DNA of 64,000 nucleotides, from positions 1,060,604 through 1,124,603 of the forward strand of contig JAAOMT010000295.1 in NCBI GenBank assembly GCA_016748015.1, in the 5' to 3' direction. Position 1 is the first letter of the stretch. Each line of letters begins with the position of its first letter. Positions 9,552-22,800 of the stretch are shown in pieces. This DNA comes from Geosiphon pyriformis. Taxonomy: Eukaryota > Glomeromycota > Glomeromycetes > Archaeosporales > Geosiphonaceae. The notes beneath the pieces are model-generated. The model was not told where the DNA came from, made no database searches, and saw only the letters and a list, made by a program, of their open reading frames with translations. The position numbers and the translations under genes were made by a program.

Positions 9552-12500
9552 TCATCTGACATCTAGTTTTTTAGTGCACAACGCCCGAAACTGGAAAGGT
9601 AAGTATTATTTTTTATTAATCCTAAAAACTTATCTGAAATAGAACTTTCTGTGAGGTATAAGCTCGCAATATTAACTTTAATTTGGAAACATGGAAGCAG
9701 TCAATATTAGTTTAATATCGAAAGTCCAAGAACGATAATTATTAATTTACTAGTTTATATAATTTACTAACTATTACCAGATGTCGGTTAATTAGTTCTT
9801 AGAATTGGGCCAAATCTCGATATATTTATATATTTTCAAAAATTTATCTTTTAGGTTTTAAAACCAACCATAAAAATAGATACTGTCTGAGATGTTCACA
9901 TCATTCCGCGCTAAATTAAGAGTACAAAACGTGACCCAACAGATAATATTGTGACTCATAAAAAATTCTAACCAGGTAAAACCCCATAATATTTCATGAC
10001 TATCAAAAACCTATTGATCATTAATTATTTTCTTAAAGCTATAAAGCTTTTTTAATATTAATCATTTAAGCGCGATGTTAAAATGGTTTATTTTATGAAT
10101 ATTCCTGTTCTCGATGTAAAAGATAGTGCTGATAACATTATTCACAAAAATTTTGAGACTTATTCTAAATGTAGTTTAAAATGATCAAAAACACAAAACT
10201 TCTCAAATTGTAAAAGTTAGATATAAATATATTTAATTATTTAAAAAGTAGCATAAAGAGACTGAAAAATAGAAAAAAACTTTTTGAACATATTAATTTT
10301 ACTTTTATTATCAATATTTGTTTTTTTTTTGGTTTATTACAAAATTATAAAAAATATGACAAAATAAAAATTTTATTGTTAATAGTTGGTATTTAAGAAA
10401 AAACTTAATTTAAGCATTAATTAGCAAGTTAATTTGTTTATCTAAAACTTACATATAAAATTTTTGGCATCATTATTTTGTTTTACTAACTATATTTTTA
10501 AGATTAAAAAATTTTAGTACCAAAAATCATATTTAATTGTTTTTTAAACAATCATAGAGTCTTGATCAAAAATTGTTTTATTTAAATAAAACCTATCTGT
10601 TTGATTGAAACTTTAGAAAATGGGTTGAAGCAAATAAATTATCATTATCTCTTAAAATTGGGGAGATTTTTTATATTTCAGGCAAAAAAGGTTTCATCTT
10701 TAAGATTTATGAGTTAAATTCAAACAAATTAATCAAAGAAACATTATTCAACTCTTTGTTTCATTTAATTATTTAAAAATATCTTAATTTAATAACAAAG
10801 TTTGATTATTGAGAGTCAGTCCGAAAAAATAATTATAAAAATTAAACTACTTCATAATTTGGTTTTTAAACGTTCGCGAAATATTTGACTTTAAAGTAAC
10901 TTGATACTTTGACAATGTATGGATTGTGTTTTTAATAAGTCTTGACAGTTTTTTAAAGTTATGAATCACTATTCAAGTCTTAATCATATAGCCAATAATT
11001 TATTTGCAAATAAAATCAGTTAAAAGCCAGGAAAAAATACATTTTGAACAACAATTCTGATGCTGGTTAAAAGACAAATGTTTCATTAAATAAATTTTTT
11101 TTATTTAATAATCAAAGTTTCTTGTATTAATTTTTTGATTTCAAAATAGTTGAATGATTTTAAAATCATTTTATTTTTTAAAAAAATGAATTAAGAATAT
11201 TTTTGATCTGAAGTTCAATTTTTAAACCAAATTATTTAATGTACAAAAAAAAAATATAACTTGGAAAGAATTTTTGATTATAATACTTTTCAAGTATAGT
11301 CAAAAAATTAATTTTTTGATTTAATATTTTATTCCGTTTTATTTATATAATTTCAAAATGTATTTCTAGTTTTATTTTGACTAAAATTATAAGATTTTCA
11401 GTAGATATTTTTTCTTTTATTCTAGCCTGAAAAAGTTGTCCGTTTAAAAATAACTTTTTTAGGTTCAAAATCAAAACATTATGTAGATCATTTCTAACAA
11501 GGAAAATTTCCGGATCAACACTTACCAATCTCGATACCGTAAATGAAACTATAAAAAGTAGCATGAATGAGTAACTATTTTTAGCGAGATCACCTTATGA
11601 CATGTTGCCACATGAGATATGGCTTTTATAGGAGATAACTGTGAATAATTTTAGGTAGTACTACATTATAACATCTGAAAAGAAAGGATGAGAATAATAA
11701 TAGGTCAAGTGATGGCTGCTGCAAATAATATTCAAAAAAAGGATGGGATGAATGTGAAGAAGCCTTCAAAACTTGAAACTTTTTAGACCGAAATCGTATT
11801 GTTTTTTTAAGATAAAAACATTAAAAATTTTTAAGAAATGGTTCACACAGTCAGAATATGAACATTCAAATATTGAATTTTTCTTTCGTTATAACGAACC
11901 TTATTCATTTAAAAACTCTTGAAAAATTTATTTGTATTTTGTGAAAGATTAAATTTTCGTAAAAAAGAAGTCGATTAATGAAAAATTTAGAAAAAATAAT
12001 TTATTTCATTTTTTAATACGTTCCCCTTATCATGAAAATGGTATGTTTGAAGACGAGGAAAAAAATTTAAAGTTTATTCTGACTTGAAATGTTTAAAGGT
12101 TATTGTCATTTAAGACCAATGGACAAAATCTTTTATTGAAAAAAAATGAAAAAAATTTCGTAAATATAAAAAATTTTGAACAAGTCTTTCCGATAATTGT
12201 TTACTATGATTGATGTCCTTAAATAGACATTTCAACTGTAACTTTTCCAAATTTAACCATTTTTCGGCTTTTTTTTTTTTAAAAAGTAAAAAACTCAAAT
12301 ATCTCATTAAGGGTCACAAAAGATTTCAATAATTTGGATGCTTTATTCATGAGCCATAAATCATCTCTTTTTATTTATGTACGGGTATTTTTCTTGGACT
12401 CTTTTTGGCAAAATTTTCATATAGATTAAAACTGTCAGCTGAGGTCATAAAATATTTCTATGATAAAATTGCCAATTTTTTTGATCCTGTTTAGAACCTG

Positions 12501-12604
12501 ATCATGGAGTTTGACCTAAATCTCATATATTAAATACCACAAAAAATTATTTAAAATTAAAAGAACGTTATCTATCTTATTATCAAGTATTGAAGTGGGT
12601 CTAC

Positions 12605-12640
<36 letters not shown>

Positions 12641-14790
12641 AATGACTATGATGTTAAATAAAATTAAAAAAAGGATTGTCCGAATTTAGAATTTTTTAAG
12701 GGGCAATAAGATATACGTGTAACAGACCACGCTATTATTGTTTGCCAACTTATCATCTTACAAGCATGCATAAAATAGTATCATGGACGACAGGTGCCTG
12801 CATTTCGTCAGATCGTACAAATGTCTGATCTTTGACAAAATATCGGGCAATGAAAAAGATGAAAAAAAGGTCCAATATTAATTCGTGACATCACAGTTGT
12901 TTTGATTCAACATTGGTTACCTATGACACATGTTAATTCCCAAAATTTCCCATTCTTTTTTAATTTCTTTACGAGAAGTAGATTTCCTAAAAATTTATTA
13001 AAAAACTACGAAAATAATTTGTCATAATCAGAGGATCTATGTTATCGTTTGAAAAAAAATTTTGTTAGAAAATTTTCAAAATCTCATCTTAAAAAAATAC
13101 CGGGTATATTTCCTTGATTGAATTCAAGTAAAACATGCACAAACATGCACTGACCAGCATTGTGTACGTGCTCCCAGCAGGTTCCCCTCTTTTTAACCTT
13201 TGTTTTTTCTTTTTATTTAGTTCATGCATGCAATGTTTGTGCAATTTTAATTTTACTATGGTACTTGAGCCGTGATCTTTTCGCATTATCATTCACATCA
13301 AATAATTTAAGAGCAAAACTGCATTATTATTATTATTATTATTATTTTATTGAAAAATGGTTTAAAGATTATTTGATAATAATTGGTCTGGGTAGGTAAT
13401 ATCATAAAACTTTTTTAAAAAAAAATTCTTTGAAGAAATTTTGCTTGTCTTTTTTAAAAATTTACAACTTGAATTTTTTTTGTAATCAAAAGGATTGGAA
13501 AGTTAAAATTATTTTTTGATAGTGCAGTGAAAATTTGAATAGTTCATTCTTGCAGATCATACCATGAGCTCAATAAAGATTTTTTCCATTGATTACCAAT
13601 TTGTCATTAAATATGACCTATTTAGTATATTTAAATAGTTTTCCCTTGTGTGCTTAAATTTGAATTTGCCGTTGTCAGATGATAATAGTTGGTTTATTTA
13701 TGAATGAAATAACTTACAAATGGTGAACGTGAAAAAAGTTCTAGGGACAAATGAAAACAAAGTTTTGAGTAAAAAATAGGTTTTTTTTTCATTTCAAAAA
13801 TTTCATTGGTTCTAGTTTTTTATCTTATTTATTAAGATATTTTACAGGTATATATCAGGATTTAAAATTGAATTTCCTTTAAACCTAATCTTTGTGAATG
13901 TAACACCATTGTCACCGAATAATTTTCTAAAAAAAAAAAACTCAATTATTTAAATCTTTGGAATCTTTCTTAAAATTAAATTCAAATCTATTGGTTAAAT
14001 CATATTAACAAATATCCTTTAAGCAAAATTAGGGTTTCTCTTTTCTTTTTTTAACTAATATTTTGATTCAAAACTAAAGCGAATTAATGAATAAATCAAT
14101 GAAATTTAATGTTAATTTTTAAAATTATTAAAAAGTTCGTGTGTCTATTATATGAAATGATATGATATAATATAATATGATATGATATGATATGATATGA
14201 TACCTTTCACGGTCAAATAAATGAAACTGGTCGGCTACTACTTACAAACAAAAAATAAGCTTGTCTTAAATTTATCATATCAGAATAATACCTTTTCGAC
14301 CTTCTTTTACAAAAAATGCTTTGAAAGGAAGGCTCAAATAACTTCAAGTCTCTAAACTTTTAAAGGAGCAATAATTCTTATTTACTGAAACCGTAAATTT
14401 TTTTGGTTTAAACAAGAAACTAAAAATGAGGAGTATCCCTATTCTTAATCACAACATTCACATATACAAAGAAGCAAAGATATTTAAAATTATTGTTTGC
14501 CAAAAAAATTGGTCTTTTCCTTCAAGATTTGTGGCTTACTTTTAAAATGACATGTTATGCAACCCGAGTTTAAGGTAACGATCAACATTTCTTTATTGAT
14601 AATAGCTCTGTGATAGGCGGTTAATCCAAAAAAGGGTGAGTGAAAAGAGGAGATTTGGGAAAACGGGGAATAATTAGTAATAAAGCATTTAAGGAATTGA
14701 TATCAACCATACTCCAAATAATAGGCATTCAGCAAATTTTAATAAGCCTACAGATTGACCCAATATTATCTTTTCATGATTCCAAAAAGT
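9552..14790. other. Gene-poor spacer with microsatellites
   Basis: No gene can be supported. The stretch contains (ATC)n at 12,604-12,640, (ATT)n at 13,322-13,348 and an ATATG-type pentanucleotide tract at 14,158-14,201. Short balanced-composition patches (about 9,880-9,980, 12,690-12,930, 13,090-13,280) carry no frame with a recognisable product. Confidence 0.5.
14158..14201. repeat. ATATG pentanucleotide microsatellite
   Basis: Repeated tatga/tataa units, with five near-perfect tandem copies at the right end. Confidence 0.85.
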
Positions 14791-14864
14791 TATTTCTGGC
14801 ATGTTCAACAGAATGTTTAATTTTACCGTTAAACCTGTTTTTCCTTTTACCACCCTCACCATCA

Positions 14865-14884
14865 CTACCACCACCACCACCACC

Positions 14885-14942
<58 letters not shown>
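14865..14942. repeat. Compound (CCA)n(CTA)n microsatellite
   Basis: About eight CCA units pass directly into about 18 CTA units. It generates long poly-Pro/Leu and poly-Ser/Gly/Val frames that are artefacts. Confidence 0.95.
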
Positions 14943-15382
14943 TAAAAACCAGTTATTGTCCTCTGTTTCAAAAATAAACTCGATAATTTTTCCATTAAAC
15001 TTTTCAATTTATCAATTTCCGAAACTTGAATTCCCCAACGTTATCTGAAAACGATGGCCACATTACCTGATTGACTCACTTTCCCCAAAAAAATTCACAT
15101 TCTAAAATAAGGCTGTCCACCAACTTTGGCATCTTGTGCTTCCATAAATGGAAGCTTTCGAAGATTCTCTTGATACGGCGCTAGCAACTGAATACAACAT
15201 AGACTTGACAGCCGGTCTTTTGTCTGCTGTACTGCAGAATTTTTTATTAAAAGATTGTGATGCAAACATTTCGACGATTTAAAGTATGAGAACAAGTAGC
15301 AGGATCGCAGGCTTGCACTAGATTCGATTTCGAAAAGCGAGGACTGAATTGGAGATCGATCAAAGATAAATAAGAAAAATAT

Positions 15383-15450
15383 CCCATCCATCCATCCATC
15401 CATCCATCCATCCATTCATCCATTCATCCATTCATCCATTCATCCATTTA
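15383..15450. repeat. (ATCC)n / (ATCCATTC)n microsatellite
   Basis: Eight or more ATCC units followed by five ATTC-ATCC octamers. Read on the minus strand it spells Met-Asp-Gly-Trp repeats, which is not a gene. Confidence 0.95.
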
Positions 15451-15620
15451 TTGGAAAACTTTTCTTTAACAGCAAAACTTGAATTTATCAATAAGCTTAT
15501 TTCATTTTTAATGACTAAAGCCTTTTCATTCAAACCCATAATAAAACAAAATATTTGAAGGTAAAAAATGTTTAATCAAGAGAAAGAGCAGGTATAAAAA
15601 ATTTTGAATCTGGATTTATA

Positions 15621-15670
15621 CTGGACTGAACTGGGACTAGGCTAGGACTAGGCCAGACTAGTCCGGACTT
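15621..15670. repeat. Short imperfect GGACTAGGC repeats
   Basis: Four or five variants of a 9-11-mer built on ggactaggc / ggactgaac / agactagtccgg lie side by side and contain the palindrome actagt. The block stands out as a G+C-rich patch. Confidence 0.6.
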
Positions 15671-16799
15671 GAGTTTTCCATCTTCCAAAAAAGAATATCA
15701 ATTGTTGTTATTTGCATCATCTTAATCATCATCCTAAAATAAACTATTAATTGAGAGACCAAAAACACAAACGCTATTATCAAATAACAAAACTAGCCCA
15801 CTCCCAATCAAATGAGAAATCTGAATGATGAACATGAAAAAATCGCATTTTTCTTTTAAACGTAAAAATCAAAGAAAATTAAACCATTTTATTTAGAAAT
15901 TATTCATCTCTTAGGAAAAAATGGACTTTCTGGAAATTCGTTGTCGATTTAGAAATCAAAATTGCTTTAATTCGTGTGAAATATTGTATGATGAGTGTGT
16001 GTTATGACTTTGTTGATCTTTTTGGTGGTAGTTTTTCCCACAATGCAGCCCTATTTACGGGTGATTTGAAATGAACTTGCAAATGAAATCAGATAATGCG
16101 ACTCCCAGGCTAATTGAATATGGAGAGCAAGTTCCAAAGGCCCATAATAAACCATTGAGATTTAAGGGATGAGTAAAAAAAGGGGTCAAATCACAAATGG
16201 AACCTGATTGTTCTGGAATGATACTATTAAAAATTTCATGCTGAATATATTTAAAATTTCGTTAATTTTCATGGGAAAAAAAGACGAATCGCAAGAAATT
16301 TTTGAAATAAGATCAAAGTTTGTGTTAAGATAGCTTAATTTTGAAAAAAGCTACAAGATTTGTCTCTGGGAAAAATCCAAAATTTCAAAATTCGGGAGAA
16401 CAACATTGATTTTACTGTGATGTATAGCTTTGGTTGTTTGGTTGTACATGAACACACAAACAGCACACAGGTTCGGATTTTCTAATGATTGGTCCATCCT
16501 AAATTGGTATGATAATGTGGCCAAAAAGTCAGAGAAAACCAAGAATTGGCAAAAGTTTTGACAGGGTGGCCCAACAAGCAACATAGCCAGGGTGATTGTT
16601 TGGTCCTTGCCACATTCCATCTTACCCGTTTCAATACTAAACCTCCTTCAAAATTGTTCGTTTTAATGATACCAGGTATGATGAAAGTGATTCCAAGAGA
16701 AAAATGTTCATTTTCCTTTGAAGAAAATTGAATTTTTTTTTTTTTGATATTCTGCGGACTTGATATGAAATTGAATAATACATAAAACTTCTAGATTTA

Positions 16800-17207
16800 G
16801 AATAGTTTGTTTACGAAAAGGGAATTGGCCTGAGTCGTATAAACTTGCACGAGGTAAAAAAACGCATAAGGCCGTGATTGGATATTATATATTGCACGAA
16901 ATGCAAGCCGAGGCGATCTCCATAGCTAAAATGGATCGAAATACTGGAGAACTTTTTTGAGTTGACCGTAATAGCCAAAAGACATGCGGTAATTCCTCAC
17001 GCCATGCTTTGTCAGTAATTTTTTGATTTCTTCGCTTTCAAAAATAATTGTATTTTAACATATTTTCCAAGGACCAACGGTTCGTTCCTTGTGGAGCTGC
17101 GCGAAAAATATATCATCAATGACGACGAAGTAATACACTGTTTATATATGGGAATTTTTGAGTCTTACCAGGAAAATCAAGGCAATTGTAATTGTGTTGG
17201 AATATGA
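16800..17207 (+). pseudogene. Coding-like stretches, possible gene relic
   Basis: Three neighbouring plus-strand pieces have coding character but do not join cleanly. About 16,806-16,854 reads FVYEKGIGLSRINLHE. About 16,858-16,957 reads THKAVIGYYILHE and then AISIAKMDRNTGELF. The third, 17,073-17,207, reads TNGSFLVELREKYIINDDEV and ends at TGA. AG acceptors precede pieces one and three, and a GTAAAA donor follows piece one, so a real multi-exon gene is possible. No family is recognised. Confidence 0.25.
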
Positions 17208-18144
17208 TATTCCTCACCTGTTTAGCCACCACGCTCATCAGTGATCAATATCGTGACGATTATCCCATTTCATTTTCAACCCCCCGGATTTATACGATTC
17301 TTTTTTTTTTTTAATCAGACATTCTTTTTTCTGTCAGCAGAGTACCATCTCTCTTTTTCTCATTTCATTCTCTGTCAATTTTTCCTAACCAGAAAATAAT
17401 TTTCTTTCACCTTCTAAAATACATAAATTCAATTAAATCTTTCCTAATTGGCAAATCAAACAACGGTTTCAACTTTTGAAAGGTGAGCTAATTTTCAAGA
17501 AAATTATTAACTGCCCAGAAAACAGAGTTTCATTCACCGAATTCACATAAATGAGGCAGTAGATTTCTTGTTGGATAAATCTTTAATTCGGCAATAATTA
17601 TTATCCACGATTATTCATAATCTTTTTGTTTTCCTATTTTTTTTTTATTATTATTCACCTCCTGATCATTTTTTTTTTTTTTTTTGAGCTTTTCACCTTT
17701 GAGACTTCCTATTTACAAACCCAATTTACATTCTTTATTTATATTATAAAAAATGTTGATTACTTGCTGCATCATTCACGCTTAAACTCTGAAATGCACA
17801 GTATCTGCAGTGTAAAACAATCATCAATATATATCGGAACAAATTACACAATCTTCGACATTCAACAATAGCCTTTTAACCCTTTGAAACATACGCCACT
17901 TCAGTTTCAAATTAACAGATAAACACACACTCACTCACATTCACAAGTTGAATTAAAATATATATAAAAAAGATTTCATTTTTTCATTCGTCAATAACTT
18001 ACTCTTTTCTCTCTTCTGATAAAAAGTTGACAGGATCAAGAAAATCAAAAAAATTCAGTCTGCATTGTTAGCTTCTTTTTTTTTTCCAAAGAAAAGCTGA
18101 ATACACTTTCAAGAAATTGAAAGAGCTTCCCTCGAATCAAGAAA

Positions 18145-19113
18145 ATGGAATACCCAAAAACAAAACTCATGCAACGTTATCGACTATGTGAAGCGCCAGC
18201 TTCTCTTTTACAACTCATTACAACTTCTAACAAAGAAGCCGATGAAATACTTGAAAATTCTACGATAATGACACCACCTTTAACCCCAACTACCACGACC
18301 ACTTCTGTATTTTCACTTAATTCCAATGAAGAAGGCACTAAACAAGAAAATCGTGTTGGTCCTTTACGGCATAACATTGGAGGCCGTCGTCGTAAAAATC
18401 CTTACCCAATACGTTCCCCTGACACAAATTCTGAAGGCATTACCTTGAATGTGGACATATACTCAGCATACATACATAACCCGATCTCATTAAGAGCTCC
18501 TGCACTTTCAGCCAACTCTCACAAGACGTTCTCTTCAGCATCCTTGAATTGGACATCTGATTCCGGTGAATCAATAACAAGTTCAAGAAATGCTGATATT
18601 TATGGAAATTCTTGTCATAATAACACTTCTCATGTACAAACTCGAAATCGACGTCAACGACAACACACCACACAAAGAACAAGGCGAAGTAAAGCATTGG
18701 GAAGAGTAATCGGTGCAAGTAATAATGGAGGTGATTCAAACACAGTTCGAAACCCTCCTCCATTACCCCAACAAGAATGGCGTGTATTGACAGAAAAACT
18801 TGAAAGTTTAGGCTTGGATAATTCCGTGTTGGAAGGAGAAGTACCCAAAGTCACATGGAAAGGACCGTTGATGCAAATATCAAATTTACCTCATTACGAT
18901 TATTTGCATTCAACGGAAACTGTATTAGCGTCAACATTACGCTTGACCCCAGCACAATATCTCACCTCTAAGAGTTCAATTATTTGTGCTGCGCGACGTT
19001 ACGAAAAACGAATGATGCCATTCAGAAAAAGTGACGCACAACGCTTGCTCCGTATCGATGTCAATAAGTCGAGTAAGCTATGGGAATTTTTCAGGGGAAT
19101 CGGTTGGATCTGA
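18145..19113 (+). CDS. SWIRM-domain protein of the Fun19/Laf family
   Basis: Single-exon gene of 322 aa from the ATG at 18,145, the first in the frame. The N-terminal two thirds are disordered: a TPPLTPTTTTT stretch near residues 45-55, a basic GGRRRK patch near 80 and an Arg/Gln-rich segment (RNRRQRQHTTQRTRRSK) near 165-185. Residues about 241-322 form a SWIRM domain: LTPAQYL (267-273), FRKSDAQ (293-299) and DVNKSSKLW (305-313), ending at GIGWI. This arrangement, with a lone C-terminal SWIRM after a long disordered region, is that of yeast Fun19/YOR338W and fission yeast Laf1/Laf2. SWIRM domains bind nucleosomal DNA, and the Laf proteins associate with a histone deacetylase complex. The product is therefore inferred to be a nuclear chromatin factor. 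A pyrimidine-rich leader lies upstream. Confidence 0.92.
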   Translation: MEYPKTKLMQRYRLCEAPASLLQLITTSNKEADEILENSTIMTPPLTPTTTTTSVFSLNSNEEGTKQENRVGPLRHNIGGRRRKNPYPIRSPDTNSEGITLNVDIYSAYIHNPISLRAPALSANSHKTFSSASLNWTSDSGESITSSRNADIYGNSCHNNTSHVQTRNRRQRQHTTQRTRRSKALGRVIGASNNGGDSNTVRNPPPLPQQEWRVLTEKLESLGLDNSVLEGEVPKVTWKGPLMQISNLPHYDYLHSTETVLASTLRLTPAQYLTSKSSIICAARRYEKRMMPFRKSDAQRLLRIDVNKSSKLWEFFRGIGWI

Positions 19114-19593
19114 ATGGTTCAATCAAAAAACGGAAAAGGAAATTCAATAATACTAGCTTGTTTAGGCGGATAAATCAACACTGCAGATACCGACAACATC
19201 ATAATCTAAGTTTAGCAGATTTCACAAAAAAGGAAATTTTATTCGGGGTTGAGTTTTGCCCAGAAAATTAGTATCATATCAGATATTAGCTAATTTTATG
19301 ATAATTAGTGATAGTTGGTGAAAAATATTATTTGTACAGATTCTTTATTAAATTGCCGGTTGCAAGCATCTTCAGTATTTCACCAGCAATTTTTTACTTT
19401 GCTTCAATATGTAAAATTAAATTGCAAAATTGTAAACTTTCTCTTCTTTGAATCTGGAATAGCACGCCAATGCCAGCAAAAAAAAATGCAATTTCGTTTG
19501 TTTACCGGAATTAGCCAAAGGTTTGGCGTTTGACCATCTGATCGAGTATTCCACTGTCATCATTTATTATATTAAACCTTCCATTTAGAATGT

Positions 19594-19890
19594 TTGTGTA
19601 AGCCAAGCTGCAATGCTGTGATTAACCGTTGTAAATATGTTCCTTTCTCTTCTATTGAATCTCAACAATTTAAAAAAGGTTTTCTGAAAGTTCCCAAGTT
19701 TCTTTTGACTCGGAAAAAAATATATGAAAATTTTCAAGATAAAAAGAGTGGATTCAAACAAACTCGTTTAATCGAATTCGTTTACCATAAATCGTATAGA
19801 AAATTCCTCGAAAACCAGGAATTAAAGTGTGAGAACCTCGTCAATAGGAATCACTTTATCATTCACTTAATTGCATGCTTTCTAGGATAG
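19594..19890 (+). CDS. Cys-containing open frame lacking an ATG, doubtful
   Basis: The frame opens before a pyrimidine-rich ...catttag acceptor-like site and reads ECLCKPSCNAVINRCKYVPF, then a basic region ending FLG before TAG. With no ATG it could only be an internal or last exon, but I find no convincing partner exon upstream. It may simply be the 3' region of the SWIRM gene. The four spaced Cys residues are the only feature. Confidence 0.2.
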   Translation: MCKPSCNAVINRCKYVPFSSIESQQFKKGFLKVPKFLLTRKKIYENFQDKKSGFKQTRLIEFVYHKSYRKFLENQELKCENLVNRNHFIIHLIACFLG

Positions 19891-22800
19891 AGTTTTTAAT
19901 GAGTTGTGCAAAAAAAAAAAAAAAAAAATTGATTGAGAGGATTCTATGAGTGGTAAAATTCATAAATAAAATTTCCCAGCATTCCACATATATTCATTCA
20001 TTGGCACATATTCAATTTAAAAAAAATTTACACATGAAAGAAGAGCTCAATTATAAAAAAAAGCACCTGGCAAAACTGTAAAATCATGAGACCAGGAAAA
20101 GACATCCTTTTTCTTTTACATTTTAATCGCTAAAACAATTTCAGTGAATATTTTTTCATTGTTTAATTTTTTTGAGAGATTGAATTTCTATATCTCATTT
20201 TTATTTGAAGAATTTTTATAAAGTACTAAAAATGATATATTTACTAACGAGTAGGCAAGAAATGTCCGCACGTCACATTCAGAAAGTAGAAAGTAGAAAG
20301 TGAATATTAAATATATGCAGAGAACCTGATGTTTGAGACTTCGATTAGAGGAATATCATTTTATGCTGTGGCCTATTAATTTCAGACTTCACGTATACAA
20401 ATAAATTTTGGTAATTGTTTCAAAAATCAAGTTTTCCAAGTTCTAAGTAGGTAAGTATGTAAATGATGAAATGTACACAGAATAACAAAAGTTTCTCATT
20501 GAAATTTGACTATAATAGCTCACAAAATACTTTTCTGAGAAACAAGAGTTTTGAAATGTTTCTAACTATGAATCTCAAGTAACTAGAAATTGAGACAAAA
20601 AGAGTCTATCAGAAAAATTGACCCAATTCAAAGATTTATTTGTTTTTGAATTTGATATTTATTGTTTTCTTTAAAAACTCATTAGATTCTAGAGAAAAAA
20701 ATTGTAACCAAATGCAGCTACACAGTCTACCATTGAAAGCAAAGTTCTTTTATTTTTCATTAGAAAATATTGAGTCATCTGCTCACAAGTTATTTGTTAC
20801 TGAATCAGCATTATAAAGCGTCCAGAACTGATTATATAAAATTGGTCTCCCCCCCCCCCAAAACATTTCATAAAAGACGATCATTTTAAAAATAGGGAAA
20901 ACGTTTAATTTTAATCTACTTGTACGAAGGGACACAAAAATTTTTCAATTTATTAAATGTCATACGGGAATTTTTTGTGAATAATTAAACGCACGATTGT
21001 TGTTTTCATCTAAGTTCTAAATAGATGGGGAAAAGAGAGTAATATATCAAACTTTATATTATAATGTGAGAATAAATATATTGGATTGGTAATAATTCGT
21101 TCTGTAGATTGACTGAGAAACTTAAAAACCATATTTTTCAGCTTACAAGAAAATTTTAATATCATTATGTAATTTATAAGAACCTAACTTCTTTTTATTC
21201 ATTTCAATTTTGCCTCTAAATAAATTTGACACTGAAAAACTCTATCCAACGTTGTAAGCGAGTTTAAGCAATATCAACAATAAAGTTAAGACTATTTCCC
21301 TTTTTCGAAGACTTAAATGAATTAGAAATCTAAACATCCAAATGTAATTCAATCAACAAAAATAAAAGCTCGCGCTCTTCTATCATTATCATTGAAATAA
21401 CCTAATTAGAAAGCTTTTAGAGAAATCAAAGTCAAAATAAAGCTAGATCTTGGTCATCTTACATCTCGATTGAAAATGTAAATATTGTGTTGGTCACTGC
21501 AAGATTAGAAAAGGCTTGGTCAGGTGATTAGTAATTGTATCGAAAAACGAGTAAAAAAGGGATTGGTGTGTGAGAGTAAAATTGTGAGAAGTGTGATTTA
21601 AAAATTAAAAAAAAAAACTTGGTTGCGGGAGGAGGGGGTTTTGAAGTTTTTTTTTATTTAGAAATTTTTATAGTGTGGTGCGATATACATGAAAGGTAGT
21701 TTTAAGAAAATTTTTCAATAGGACAAATAAAAAGTTCTCATGAATATGAAATTAGATTTTTTAAACAATCAAATTTCTCCTAATTTCCTTCTCATAATTT
21801 TTGATATTGTTTACATAAATGAAAAAACGAGTTGATCACGCTTTTTTTTGATATACACCGATCCTTGAGACCAAAAACTTTCTTTTAAAACCTTAAAGTA
21901 CCATGTTTTTGTAACTATTTTTTTATACGATGATTTGAGCTAAAGAATTTTTGGAAAAAATCGAAGTGTGAATGCAGTATTAAATTTTTTTTTCATACCC
22001 CTTAAATTTACAAAGCCTTAACTTTTGGTCAATGAAAAAGGAAAAATGAGAAAATTTTTAAGTATTGTTCCAAATTTCCGTTTATAGAAAAAAAATTAAT
22101 TTTTAATTTTTACGGAGGATAATTTCAATCACTTTAAGGACAATCCCTCATTTTGAAACAAGTGATGAATAAAATTTTACTCTCACATCTACATAAATAT
22201 GTGCAAATTATTTATCTAAGGTAAAAAAAAAAATCTTTTTCAAAACTTTTTTAGATAAACATCAAGTTTTTTTTTTGTAGAAATTCTTAAATTAATTTAT
22301 TACAAGTGAATTTCCAAATTTTTATTTCAACTTAATTTATCCAAAATATTTTTTAGTCGGGATAGGATAGTTAATTGTCATTTTTATAATATCCATCAAA
22401 GTGAAAACATTTCAAAATAGCTAACTTCAAAAATGTAAAGATTAAAATAGTTTAGACAAGATAGTTTATTTTTTTCTAGACTAATTTAACTTTTGAATTA
22501 AAATTTTTTTTTGAAACTTACAGCTATAACAGGTTACTTTTTTGTCATTTAAATAAAATTTTGTTTTTCTTTTTGAAGCCAAATCAAAAACATGAACTTG
22601 ATTCAAGAGAAAAAATTATCATTTGGTAGTTTTAGTGAGGTGTTTTGCAAAATTATTAAAAAATGTATTAATACAAAACATAATAAATTAATTAAACTTA
22701 GTAGCTTTAAAATTGAAAATTTTCCAAAAGAAATCATCCTTGGCACATGATTGAAAACATATATATATATACAAAAATAATATATGAATTTTTTCAAACA

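Larger units (their letters stand above)
14800..17300. other. GC-richer island, mostly non-coding
   Basis: Base composition is visibly more balanced here than in the flanks. It holds a compound (CCA)n(CTA)n tract at 14,865-14,942, an (ATCC)n tract at 15,383-15,450 and a short GGACTAGGC-type repeat near 15,621-15,670. Short frames occur on both strands at 16,351-16,731, but none has convincing family features and opposite-strand frames compete. It probably serves as the long 5' region of the SWIRM gene at 18,145, or contains decayed genes. Confidence 0.4.

Noticed and set aside
14640-15007. Long frames with poly-Pro/Leu, poly-Val and poly-Ser/Gly on both strands
   Set aside because: They are translations of the (CCA)n(CTA)n microsatellite and nothing else.
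15095-15415. Minus-strand 106-codon frame starting with Met-Asp-Gly-Trp repeats
   Set aside because: The start is the ATCC microsatellite; the remainder has no family features or splice support.
16351-16731. Opposing frames of 89 (minus) and 61 (plus) codons
   Set aside because: Both are weakly protein-like and overlap each other on opposite strands; neither has recognisable motifs.
18177-18854. Minus-strand frames of 66-107 codons
   Set aside because: Shadows of the SWIRM-domain gene on the plus strand.
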